37,778 nucleotides of DNA from an uncultured Allomuricauda sp. (GTDB taxonomy: Bacteria > Bacteroidota > Bacteroidia > Flavobacteriales > Flavobacteriaceae). Numbering within the stretch: the stretch's first letter is position 1; every line of letters begins with the position of its first letter. The notes below the pieces were generated by a model. The model was given only the letters and a program-made list of their open reading frames with translations. It had not been told where the DNA came from and searched no databases. Where the stretch lies: assembly GCF_937884665.1 (NCBI RefSeq), contig NZ_CAKZYF010000143.1:1-37778 (forward strand), written 5' to 3'. A program made the position numbers and the translations under genes. Shown piece after piece: positions 1 to 6,668 of this stretch.

Positions 1-118
1 AATTAGATTGGGTTCTTCCAGTAATTACAACTGTACAATTTCTAGATATTAAGTATTCGGCACAAGCAAATCCTATGCCTGTGGTCCCACCTGTTATTAC
101 TATTACTTTACCGTCCAT
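1..118 (-). CDS. Short-chain dehydrogenase/reductase, N-terminal part
   Basis: The 39 visible codons read from an ATG at 118 on the minus strand and run off the left edge. The protein opens with a beta strand and the glycine-rich nucleotide-binding motif TGGTTGIG (about residues 8-15). This is the TGxxxGIG signature of classical SDR enzymes, which bind NAD(P)H in a Rossmann fold. The next strand ends in TGRT, consistent with an NADP-preferring pocket. The substrate cannot be told from this fragment. The gene is divergent from the HxlR regulator that starts at 216, an arrangement in which the regulator often controls both genes. The family call is secure; the length and reaction are unknown because about 80% of the gene lies outside the window. 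Confidence 0.85.
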   Translation of the reverse strand, partial: MDGKVIVITGGTTGIGFACAEYLISRNCTVVITGRTQSN

Positions 119-125
119 TTTTTCT

Positions 126-158
126 TTTGTACAAATTTGAAAAACAACTTTACTTTTG
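126..158 (+). promoter_or_regulatory. Candidate Bacteroidota-type promoter for the HxlR gene
   Basis: TTTG at 126-129 is followed after 21 bases by TACTTTTG at 151-158, matching the TTTG / TAnnTTTG consensus of Bacteroidota promoters. The start codon at 216 would leave a leader of about 50 bases. A second TACTTTTG lies at 168-175 without a well-spaced partner. Confidence 0.45.
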
Positions 159-162
159 TCAA

Positions 163-189
163 GTACTTACTTTTGGGTAAGTTACTTAC
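163..189 (+). promoter_or_regulatory. Candidate HxlR operator (repeated CTTAC motif)
   Basis: The motif TACTTAC occurs at 164-170 and 183-189. The second copy forms the right half of a GTAAG-TTA-CTTAC palindrome (177-189). It sits between the putative promoter and the regulator start, where autoregulatory HxlR sites usually lie. Only sequence symmetry supports it. Confidence 0.4.
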
Positions 190-215
190 CAATACCTCGG
201 AAAAAAGTGCTCCGT

Positions 216-560
216 ATGGAAACAACAGAGAAAAAAATTGAAAAAAAATATCAACAAGCCAAAGAATGCCCGATTACGGTTTTTATGGAACAAATTGGCG
301 GAAAGTGGAAACCCGTTATCATTTGGCTTTTGCTGTTAAATGAGGTCATGCGATTTAGTCAGCTTGACAAAGCAATCGATGGAATAAGCCAAAAAATGCT
401 GTCCCAACAGCTAAAAGACTTGGAAAGACTAAAAATAGTGAAGCGAAAATCATATCCGGTAATTCCACCAAAGGTTGAATATAGACTTACCAACAAAGGA
501 AAGTCTTTAAAAGAAAATTTGACTTTGATTATGGAATGGAGCAAAAAAAATTTGAAATAA
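216..560 (+). CDS. HxlR-family winged-helix transcriptional regulator
   Basis: This 114-residue protein has the HxlR layout: Cys18-Pro19 near the N-terminus, then GGKWK (28-32), a helix-turn-helix with SQKMLSQQLKDLE (about 58-70), and a wing with the VEYRLTNKGK pattern (about 87-96). In HypR/YodB/QorR-type members the N-terminal Cys senses quinones, aldehydes or disulfide stress; that role is inferred here. An upstream in-frame ATG at 156 would add 20 residues with no family resemblance and would overlap the promoter, so the ATG at 216 is preferred. The divergent SDR gene is the likely target. Family length is usually 105-130 residues, so this copy is complete. Confidence 0.92.
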   Translation: METTEKKIEKKYQQAKECPITVFMEQIGGKWKPVIIWLLLLNEVMRFSQLDKAIDGISQKMLSQQLKDLERLKIVKRKSYPVIPPKVEYRLTNKGKSLKENLTLIMEWSKKNLK

Positions 561-696
561 ATTCCGTAAGCTGTCAATGTGTACCTATTAGCGATACAGT
601 GGATAAAAGTGAGTCAAAGTTCAGTACAAAACCGAAAGGTTTGTGTGTAGAAACCCTTTACTATTTATACACGAGACCGGTAACCAATTTAAACCA

Positions 697-1719
697 ATGA
701 GAATACTAAATTATTTAATCCTGCTCATTATCCTGATGGGATGTGACGCCAAAAAAAATGGTGGGGGGAATCGTGGTAACAACGAAAAGTATACTGGCCC
801 TATTTTCGATATGTACATTCATGCCGAAAGCGAAAATGAATTACCTTCTGAAAGAATGGCCCTGTGTATCCCTCTCTCAACTATTGTTCCTTACCATGAT
901 CCTTCGCAAGCGTTTTCTGATGTATGGAACAAAGCTTTGACGAATCCCGCTTGTGACGACCCATTATGGTCGCCCAGGAATTATGAAAAATATCTTGAAA
1001 GGGTCGAAAGTCAATTGAACAAGAACAATGTGATAGCGGTGGCAAGCGGGACCGTTGAAACACTTCAGGTTTATGATTCAATATTCGCGGATAAAGTAAT
1101 CCCTAGCTTAAAATTTCGTATTGGCAGAGATAGTTTCAGCGTTGATAGTCTTAAAAACATGCTATCTGAAAATGACATCAACCTCCTGGGAGAAGTGTCA
1201 AATCAATATAATGGGATGGCCCCAAATGATTCAAGAATGTATCCGTATTACGCGTTGGCCGAAAAATTAGACATAGCTGTCAGCATACACTTAGGCTCTG
1301 GCGCTCCGGGCACAGCGTATCTGTTTTCTCCAGATTACCTGGCCAGTTTGTCAAATCCACTAGCATTGGAAGATGTATTAAAAAAGTTCCCGAAATTAAG
1401 AATCAGTGTTAATCATTACGGAGAACCCTTTATCGATGAGATGATAACCCTGCTTTACCATTATCCACAGCTTTACATCAACTTGGCGGGAATTCAATGG
1501 TGTTATACTAAAGAATATTTTTATGAATACCATCTAAAAAAACTGGTTGATGCTGGATTTGGAAAACGGATTCTCTTTGGATCTGACACATTTATATGGC
1601 CAGAGCTGATAGAAGAGTCAATATTGATTGTAAATAATGCTGAATTTCTTACGTATGAGCAAAAAGCCGATATTTTTTATAATAATGCCGTTCGATTTTT
1701 AAGACTTGAAAACAAATAA
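697..1719 (+). CDS. Metal-dependent amidohydrolase, predicted lipoprotein
   Basis: The product has 340 residues. The start at 697 gives a short hydrophobic signal ending in ILMGC with the lipid-accepting Cys at 16; an earlier in-frame ATG at 643 would put a poor leader in front of it. The rest fits an amidohydrolase-2 type TIM barrel, with candidate metal or catalytic residues D38 and H42 (FDMYIH), H198 (SIHLG), H240 (NHYGEP) and D297 (FGSDTF). The usual HxH pair reads Tyr-x-His here, so the first histidine ligand is replaced by tyrosine. A cell-envelope hydrolase acting on a small cyclic amide or lactone, or a decarboxylase-like function, are both possible. Codons 51-62 contain one copy of a 36-bp repeat found again at 2199-2234. 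The next gene begins close by, so co-transcription is likely. Confidence 0.8.
   Translation: MRILNYLILLIILMGCDAKKNGGGNRGNNEKYTGPIFDMYIHAESENELPSERMALCIPLSTIVPYHDPSQAFSDVWNKALTNPACDDPLWSPRNYEKYLERVESQLNKNNVIAVASGTVETLQVYDSIFADKVIPSLKFRIGRDSFSVDSLKNMLSENDINLLGEVSNQYNGMAPNDSRMYPYYALAEKLDIAVSIHLGSGAPGTAYLFSPDYLASLSNPLALEDVLKKFPKLRISVNHYGEPFIDEMITLLYHYPQLYINLAGIQWCYTKEYFYEYHLKKLVDAGFGKRILFGSDTFIWPELIEESILIVNNAEFLTYEQKADIFYNNAVRFLRLENK
847..882 (+). repeat. 36-bp direct repeat, copy 1 (inside the amidohydrolase)
   Basis: This copy encodes the peptide SERMALCIPLST. It matches 2199-2234 at 35 of 36 positions, the only difference being T versus A at 863/2215. It is part of a functional-looking gene, so it is probably the parent copy. 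Confidence 0.85.
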
Positions 1720-1732
1720 AAGTAAATACCCA

Positions 1733-2116
1733 ATGCCAACTAAAGCGACCATTGAAAACTTCATCAAAGCAGTTGAAAAAGAGCCTCATGACAGGGTTAT
1801 CGCACAGTTTTACGCTGAGGATGCATCAATTCAAGAGAATCAGAACACGCCTAGGGTAGGAAGGGAAAACCTAATTAAAAACGAAGAAGGCATGCTTTCA
1901 AAAGCCCTAAGTGTTCATTCAAAATGTGTTCGACCCTATTTTCAAATTGAAAATAGGGTCGTGATTCGGTGGCGTTTTCAATTTGAGTGGAAAGACAACG
2001 CAATGACCGAAATTGAAGAACTGGCCTATCAAGAATGGCAAGGCGATAAAATAAAGCGGGAGCAATTTTTTTATGACCCAAAACAGTTTGTTCCAAAGAA
2101 CAAAACAGCGTCCTAA
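1733..2116 (+). CDS. NTF2-like / SnoaL-like protein
   Basis: This 127-residue protein (from ATG 1733) has the small cone-shaped NTF2-like pattern: an N-terminal helix with ENFIKAVEKE, then RVIAQFYAEDASI, and later beta strands ending in KREQFFYDP. Such domains bind or isomerise small hydrophobic molecules or act as accessory folds, and no specific substrate can be assigned. An ATG at 1706 overlaps the end of the amidohydrolase; either start suggests coupling to that gene. Codons 67-76 coincide with a 31-bp perfect palindrome (1931-1961), which is unusual inside a coding sequence. Cytoplasmic; no signal peptide is seen. Confidence 0.72.
   Translation: MPTKATIENFIKAVEKEPHDRVIAQFYAEDASIQENQNTPRVGRENLIKNEEGMLSKALSVHSKCVRPYFQIENRVVIRWRFQFEWKDNAMTEIEELAYQEWQGDKIKREQFFYDPKQFVPKNKTAS
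1931..1961. repeat. 31-bp perfect palindrome inside a coding sequence
   Basis: The left arm is CGACCCTATTTTCAA (1931-1945), the central base is 1946, and the right arm (1947-1961) is its exact reverse complement. All 15 base pairs match. It lies within the NTF2-like gene and is translated as RPYFQIENRV. In mRNA it would fold into a hairpin with almost no loop; in DNA it could extrude a cruciform. Confidence 0.95.
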
Positions 2117-2198
2117 TGTCAGTAATGAACTGGATACAAAAAGGGCCAAAAGTAAGGGCTGCTCCTACCATACCCTTTATCTGGGCTCAGGGATGGCA

Positions 2199-2234
2199 TC
2201 TGAAAGAATGGCCCAGTGTATCCCTCTCTCAACT
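2199..2234 (+). repeat. 36-bp direct repeat, copy 2 (gene fragment in intergenic DNA)
   Basis: This is identical to 847-882 except for one base. It lies between genes, yet stays in the same reading frame as in copy 1 (SERMAQCIPLST) and ends at a TGA at 2247-2249. The frame is open upstream to about 2112, so this looks like the remains of a second, related gene or a partial duplication. Confidence 0.8.
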
Positions 2235-2279
2235 TCGGACTATTTTTGAACCGCTAAAAAAAATGAATATCAAAAGGAA

Positions 2280-3101
2280 ATGATCCAATACTTTGAAACT
2301 CCTTTTCCCAGACCTAAGAAAAACAGGACAAATGTCCTTTGGATTTTCCTGATTGGAGTCCTCTGCAGCGTTTTCATTATAATATTCAAACCGTTTAATA
2401 TTGAGAATAAAACCGGTGCACTGTATGAATATCTTGTTTTGTTCTCACTAGGTATTCTTTTTTCATCGTCCATTTATGTCTGGGAATTTGTTGTCCCAAG
2501 TCTATTTCCAAAATCATTTAAAAAGTGGACGCTGGGCAGGGCCATTTTATGGTATTCCTTAATGACGCTTTTTGTGGGGGCTTTAATGTTTTTGTACAAG
2601 AGTTATCTGGGCGGGTTTTCCGATTTTACATTTAAGGAATACCTCTTCGTCTGTGGAAGAGTCTTCCTGATAAGTACCACAGTTTCCTTTTTTGTTTTGG
2701 GACTGATAAGCTATACGCAAAAAAGTAAGATTTCTTCAATAGCATCCAATGAAAGCTGTTTTGTGAAGGCCTCCAATGGTAAAGTGACCCAACTTTTCTT
2801 CCATGAGATCCTCTACATTGAAAGTGACGAAAATTATGTGGATATCAACCTTCTAAAAAATGGGGAGCGCAGAAAGGAAGTTATCCGTTCTAGCTTGAAG
2901 AATATTGAGGACCAATTGGTTTATGCCATTTCCCCAATTTACAGATGTCATCGAAAGTTTTTGATCAATTTTAAATATTTTGAGGTTTTGGATTCCAGTA
3001 CCAGAAGTATGACCATTCAGTTAAAAGGTGGAGGAACTATCCTTCCGGTTTCCAAACAATATGTGACGCAAATCAATCAACTCCTGATCAATGGTCACTA
3101 A
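2280..3101 (+). CDS. LytTR-domain transcriptional regulator with four membrane helices
   Basis: This 273-residue protein joins an N-terminal membrane part to a C-terminal LytTR DNA-binding domain. Hydrophobic segments lie at about 19-37, 50-70, 85-105 and 118-140. The LytTR domain runs from about 160 to 268 and shows the family pattern: ILYIESDENYVDI, then RSSLKNIEDQL, then YRCHRKFLIN and a final LPVSKQYV. Unlike classical LytR response regulators it has no receiver domain, so any signal would have to be sensed through the membrane region. Such membrane-tethered LytTR proteins are common in Bacteroidota. The secreted cupin gene begins 94 bases downstream and is a plausible target or operon partner, but this is not shown. 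Confidence 0.88.
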   Translation: MIQYFETPFPRPKKNRTNVLWIFLIGVLCSVFIIIFKPFNIENKTGALYEYLVLFSLGILFSSSIYVWEFVVPSLFPKSFKKWTLGRAILWYSLMTLFVGALMFLYKSYLGGFSDFTFKEYLFVCGRVFLISTTVSFFVLGLISYTQKSKISSIASNESCFVKASNGKVTQLFFHEILYIESDENYVDINLLKNGERRKEVIRSSLKNIEDQLVYAISPIYRCHRKFLINFKYFEVLDSSTRSMTIQLKGGGTILPVSKQYVTQINQLLINGH

Positions 3102-3194
3102 TAGGTGTCCACTCATCACAAAGTGCTGTTCTATTGTTATTTGGACCTGAAAGATTCATTTCATTTGAGCGTATAAAAATCAAAGATTACTCAA

Positions 3195-4049
3195 ATGAAA
3201 AATCTAAAAAAAAGTAAAACGGTGTTGACTATATCACTTATCACACTGTTTTTATGCAATGTCCAAGGACAAGTTGCCAAAGGCCCAGAATCCGCTGGGG
3301 AGGGATTTGCCGAAACGTTCGGTTTACCTAAAAATGAAATTGAAGAAATAATCCAATCTTTTGTTGATGATTATAAATCCGACCGCTATGCAGCTAAAGC
3401 CAGAATTGTGGGAATCGAGGTCCCAGAAGTAGATGGAAAGTGGACCATTACCGTTACCGGTAAAGAAATCGAATCAAAGAAATGGGAAGTCCTTTTGTCT
3501 CGAGGATTGCCAAAAGAACCAACCTACATTTATCGTGCTGAAGCAACCATATTGAAAGCTATCCATGATGGTGAGCTAAATGCCATGACCGCTCAGGTAA
3601 AAGCATTTTCAAGCGATTACGCCCCTCTTGATGCCTATGAAATGGAAGGTTTTGAACCTACCGAGGAGGAAAACGGTGAAATGAACGCCTTCTCCTTTCA
3701 CTTTTGGACCAAGGGTTTTCCTGAAGTCATTCCATTCAGGCCAAGTGCTACGCGAAAGGTTCATGGTGGAAATGCTTCCATTTTCTATTATGAAAAAGGC
3801 CTTCGAAGTGGCTGGATGAGTATGGCCCCAGGTGATCGGGTACGTGATGATGCGCGGGAGCAGGCGCAACCATTTCCGATGATGGGAATAATCATAAAGG
3901 GAACCTCAAAAGGTATTGTAGATGGCGTACCAGTAACCGTATCTGAGGGCAATACCGTATTTATCCCTGCAAATGTAAACCACAAATGGTGGAATGAGTC
4001 TGAAGAACCCTGTGAATTAATACTGATTATGTTCGGCAAAGGAGCTTAA
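3195..4049 (+). CDS. Secreted cupin-domain protein
   Basis: This 284-residue protein has an N-terminal signal peptide (basic start, hydrophobic core about 9-23, likely cleavage after VQG). The middle (about 60-160) is an uncharacterised alpha/beta region. The last 100 residues form a cupin beta barrel: PGDRVRDDAREQ where motif 1 should be, FPMMGIIIKG, then motif 2 with SEGNTVFIPANVNHKWWN. Only the motif 2 histidine is clearly kept; the two histidines usual in motif 1 are absent, so a normal metal site is doubtful. It may bind a ligand rather than catalyse. It follows the LytTR regulator on the same strand. A function in the periplasm or outside the cell is inferred from the signal peptide only. 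Confidence 0.75.
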   Translation: MKNLKKSKTVLTISLITLFLCNVQGQVAKGPESAGEGFAETFGLPKNEIEEIIQSFVDDYKSDRYAAKARIVGIEVPEVDGKWTITVTGKEIESKKWEVLLSRGLPKEPTYIYRAEATILKAIHDGELNAMTAQVKAFSSDYAPLDAYEMEGFEPTEEENGEMNAFSFHFWTKGFPEVIPFRPSATRKVHGGNASIFYYEKGLRSGWMSMAPGDRVRDDAREQAQPFPMMGIIIKGTSKGIVDGVPVTVSEGNTVFIPANVNHKWWNESEEPCELILIMFGKGA

Positions 4050-4120
4050 TCGGTAACTTACCGAAAGTTCTTATTTTTATCCAAAGCAACTCGCAATTTA
4101 ACAAGGCGGGACCAAAATAA

Positions 4121-4226
4121 GCGAAGAAAACACAGGGTGAACAAGGCTTTCACAAAGGTTTATTCATCTGATAAGGTACAATGCGGTGGACAGTTAGCTA
4201 TTAAGAAATGGCCTGTTTTTCTTCGC
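4121..4226. repeat. Inverted repeat with one bulged base between genes
   Basis: The left arm GCGAAGAAAACACAGG (4121-4136) pairs with the right arm CCTGTTTTTCTTCGC (4212-4226) at all 15 positions, leaving one C unpaired in the left arm. The 75 bases between contain no gene. It could form a long bulged hairpin; no T-run follows, so it is not a standard terminator. Confidence 0.7.
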
Positions 4227-4280
4227 CTTAACGGTTGCGGTAGTTTGAAAAAATCGTATTGAACTATTAAAATTCTCCAA

Positions 4281-4862
4281 GTGCTGTTTAAAAGCGAACA
4301 TTTGAACCAAATTAAAACAGGTGAAATTTCATTGGCGTTTCGAAAATGGAAAAGGCCGTCCGTGAAAAAAGGCACTTTGATGAATACGTCTATCGGGCAA
4401 GTTCAAATACTGGACATAACGAAAATTGACATTAGTAGCATAACGGAAAAGGATGCTCTAAAGTCAGGTTTCAATGATTTAAACGCGCTTATCGCGGTTC
4501 TCAACTCAAGAGATGGTGGACAGATTTATAAGGTAGAAGTAAGCTATTCCAATCCAGACCCACGAATTGAACTTCGAAACGATTCAGAAATCACCCAAAC
4601 GGATTTTGACAAAATAAAGGCTAAATTGAATCGATTGGACAAATACAGCCGAAGTGGAAATTGGACGCTCCATATTTTGGGCGCAATTATGGAAAACCCG
4701 AAACTTAGTGCGGGGCAGTTAGCGGAAAAAACGGGCAAAGAGAAAGAATGGCTAAAAACCAACATTCGGAAACTCAAAAATATCGGACTTACGGTAAGCC
4801 ATAATCCCGGTTATACAATTTCGCCACGTGGAAAAATATTCATGGAAAAACTAAATGGATAA
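4281..4862 (+). CDS. ASCH-like domain fused to a C-terminal winged helix
   Basis: The 193-residue product begins at a GTG (an in-frame TGA lies 21 bases upstream, so no ATG is available). Its first 80 residues follow the ASCH/PUA-like pattern, with LFKSEHLNQIKTGE, then FRKWKRPSVKKG and the FNDLNALIAVL segment. ASCH domains bind RNA or modified nucleobases, and some are amidohydrolases. The last 65 residues (about 125-190) look like a winged helix-turn-helix: NPKLSAGQLAEKTGKEKEWLKTNIRKL, then TISPRGKIFMEKL. The combination suggests a nucleic-acid-binding regulator. The N-terminal assignment is moderately sure; the winged helix is inferred from pattern. No operon partner is evident. Confidence 0.65.
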   Translation: MLFKSEHLNQIKTGEISLAFRKWKRPSVKKGTLMNTSIGQVQILDITKIDISSITEKDALKSGFNDLNALIAVLNSRDGGQIYKVEVSYSNPDPRIELRNDSEITQTDFDKIKAKLNRLDKYSRSGNWTLHILGAIMENPKLSAGQLAEKTGKEKEWLKTNIRKLKNIGLTVSHNPGYTISPRGKIFMEKLNG

Positions 4863-4871
4863 AACCAATGA

Positions 4872-5063
4872 CTACCCCTAAGCACCGCACTAAATAATGG
4901 GATAGTTCTCGACTACTTTAGAATTTCCTATTCAAATGGAAAACCTACCCTGGCGACTCTAGAATTAACAACTGATTCCAATACTTTTGAACTCGATACT
5001 TTTCAAGAGTTCACACTTGACCAATTGGAAACTGAACGGAATAAATTGAATAAATTGAGTTGA
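4872..5063 (+). pseudogene. Open coding-like frame without a start codon (gene remnant?)
   Basis: From 4872 to the TGA at 5061-5063 there are 63 sense codons with protein-like composition, including LDYFRISYSNGKPTL and LDQLETERNKLNK. No ATG, GTG or TTG lies near its upstream end, and an in-frame TGA precedes it at 4869-4871. It starts ten bases after the ASCH gene stops. It may be the C-terminal remnant of a lost gene. The family is not recognised. Confidence 0.35.
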
Positions 5064-5074
5064 ATTAAAAAATA

Positions 5075-5180
5075 TAGGGTGTAATGGCTGCAGGCTATGG
5101 CGAGAAGCCCAATTGTTTTGGAAAATACCACGGTGTTCCGACTTGTTGCATACTTGAAAAGTTAAACGCTCACCACCCTA
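5075..5180. repeat. 106-bp segment bounded by a 7-bp inverted repeat, before the GH26 gene
   Basis: TAGGGTG at 5075-5081 and its reverse complement CACCCTA at 5174-5180 bracket 92 bases that end 11 bases before the GH26 start codon. The size is like that of gene-cassette recombination sites, but no GTTRRRY/RYYYAAC cores in the right order were found. A leader structure or chance are alternatives. Confidence 0.4.
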
Positions 5181-5191
5181 ACCAATACAAC

Positions 5192-6322
5192 ATGAAAATT
5201 TACAGAACAAGAAATCAATCCAGGGTTCTTTTTTTGATAAACCTTTTTCTATTTTCTTTGGCGCATTTGGTCTGGTCACAGGAAAAAATAGGTAAGAACC
5301 CGGAATCAACCGAACTATCGGTTGAAGAGATGGTATCGCAAATCCAGGTGGAAGTTGATCCCGGGTTTGTTTACGATTATGAACAGACCAAATTTGTTCC
5401 TCCTCCTGGAAAAATCCTACTTATTATGGGGCAGACCGTTGAAAGTATTTCAGAATATCTTGATAATTTTCCTGACCAAAGGATTCCAGCGGGTTGGTCC
5501 GCTTATTGGGGAGTCCCTGAATTTAAAGGAATTACAGAGTCGCATAAAAATGATACGGGCAGCACACAAAATCACCAAATGTTAATTGATACGTTTCCCA
5601 ATACGGTTGTGCAAAGTGCTATGTGGATGGTGGGAAAGTGGAATGTTGCGAAATTTGCCGGAGATGGGGCCTATGACCGTGTCATAAAAAAATATAGTGC
5701 ATGGGCCAAATCGGTAAACCGACCTATCTATCTTAGGATAGGTTACGAATTTGACGGCCCCCACAACGCACTTGAACCTGAGGAATTTATCAAGGCATAT
5801 AGACACATTGTAGATCTTATGCGCAAAAAAGGAGTGGACAATATCGCATTTGTTTGGCATTCTTATGCCTCCAAACCTTTCAAGGATTATCCAATTTCCG
5901 CATGGTATCCCGGTGACGATTACGTGGACTGGGTAGCGATTTCTGTCTTCGGACATGCCTATAAGGGTATAGACTTTGGTCGCTACTGCGATAATGTTCT
6001 GGAATTTGCCAAACAACATAAGAAACCAGTGATGATTGCGGAGTCCAATCCAATCAACGGCATCGATGGAAAAAGTGCTCAGGTATGGGATCAATGGTTT
6101 GTAAACTTCTTTACGTTCATCCACCAAAAAAATATTAAAGCCATTAGTTTTATAAACGAAGATTGGACCCGGACAAAAATTCCCGGTATTTCAGAATGGA
6201 AAGACAGTCGTCTCTACAATAACGAAAAAGTTTCCCAAGCCTGGTTTGAAGAGACCAACAAAGAGCGCTATCTAAAGCAGTCAACAGAACTCTTTAAACA
6301 ACTGGGATATACCAAAGAATAG
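5192..6322 (+). CDS. Secreted glycoside hydrolase, GH26-like
   Basis: The 376-residue product starts at ATG 5192, which gives a clean signal peptide (core about 12-27, cleavage after WS at 29); an in-frame ATG at 5084 would add 36 residues in front of it. The body is a TIM barrel typical of clan GH-A family 26. The putative acid/base is E186 in LRIGYEFDGPHN, and the putative nucleophile is E284 at the end of a strand in MIAESNP. GH26 enzymes include beta-1,4-mannanases, beta-1,3-xylanases and lichenases; the exact substrate cannot be told. No SusC/SusD pair, transporter or other glycosidase is nearby, so this is not part of a recognisable polysaccharide utilisation locus. It would act in the periplasm or outside the cell. 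Confidence 0.8.
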   Translation: MKIYRTRNQSRVLFLINLFLFSLAHLVWSQEKIGKNPESTELSVEEMVSQIQVEVDPGFVYDYEQTKFVPPPGKILLIMGQTVESISEYLDNFPDQRIPAGWSAYWGVPEFKGITESHKNDTGSTQNHQMLIDTFPNTVVQSAMWMVGKWNVAKFAGDGAYDRVIKKYSAWAKSVNRPIYLRIGYEFDGPHNALEPEEFIKAYRHIVDLMRKKGVDNIAFVWHSYASKPFKDYPISAWYPGDDYVDWVAISVFGHAYKGIDFGRYCDNVLEFAKQHKKPVMIAESNPINGIDGKSAQVWDQWFVNFFTFIHQKNIKAISFINEDWTRTKIPGISEWKDSRLYNNEKVSQAWFEETNKERYLKQSTELFKQLGYTKE

Positions 6323-6352
6323 GTAAATAATTCTTGCGAAGCAGTATTTTAG

Positions 6353-6402
6353 AAATGGTAACCAGCAATAGCAAGTTTATAAAATAATAGCTCGCACCAT
6401 TT
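6353..6402. repeat. Imperfect bulged hairpin between GH26 and beta-lactamase genes
   Basis: AAATGGT (6353-6359) pairs with ACCATTT (6396-6402). Further in, GC and AGC (6365-6366, 6370-6372) pair with GC and GCT (6394-6395, 6390-6392), leaving small bulges. No T-run follows. Function unknown; a weak terminator or recombination-site-like fold are both possible. Confidence 0.4.
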
Positions 6403-6437
6403 ACCATACGTAGTAAGCTATTTTAAAAATTGTACAA

Positions 6438-6566
6438 GTGCTAGAGACAATACTTTCCATATTAGCAGAATTCGGATTAATCCGGGAGGATTACGAACAT
6501 CGAAAAAGGATTGGCAAAATGGACGAACTGAACAAGATAATATCAGCATATAACAAAGGAGTATAA
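6438..6566 (+). CDS. Possible 42-residue protein, GTG start
   Basis: The 345 bases between the GH26 and beta-lactamase genes hold one coding-like frame: GTG at 6438, TAA at 6564-6566. The product is amphipathic and charged (ETILSILAEFGLI, then EHRKRIGKMDELNKIISAY), resembling a short helical protein or the tail of a lost larger one. There is no clear ribosome binding site and no ATG. No family is recognised. Confidence 0.35.
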   Translation: MLETILSILAEFGLIREDYEHRKRIGKMDELNKIISAYNKGV

Positions 6567-6668
6567 CTAAAAATCGCAGGAGCGATAAAAACAAAGTAGA
6601 AACCTAAAATACGCTCGTTGGACCTATGAAACGTCAGTAAGTGGAAACCCACCAGCTCAAAAAGCATT

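Noticed and set aside
4051-4063. Short CGGTAA-C-TTACCG palindrome just after the cupin stop
   Set aside because: Only six pairs and no T-run follow, so there is no support for a terminator or operator.
5084-5191. A longer N-terminus of the GH26 protein starting at 5084
   Set aside because: It would place 36 residues before the signal peptide and read through a region with an inverted repeat.
5582-6127. Antisense frame of 181 codons in the GH26 gene
   Set aside because: The sense gene has a signal peptide and both catalytic glutamates; the antisense reading has no family features.
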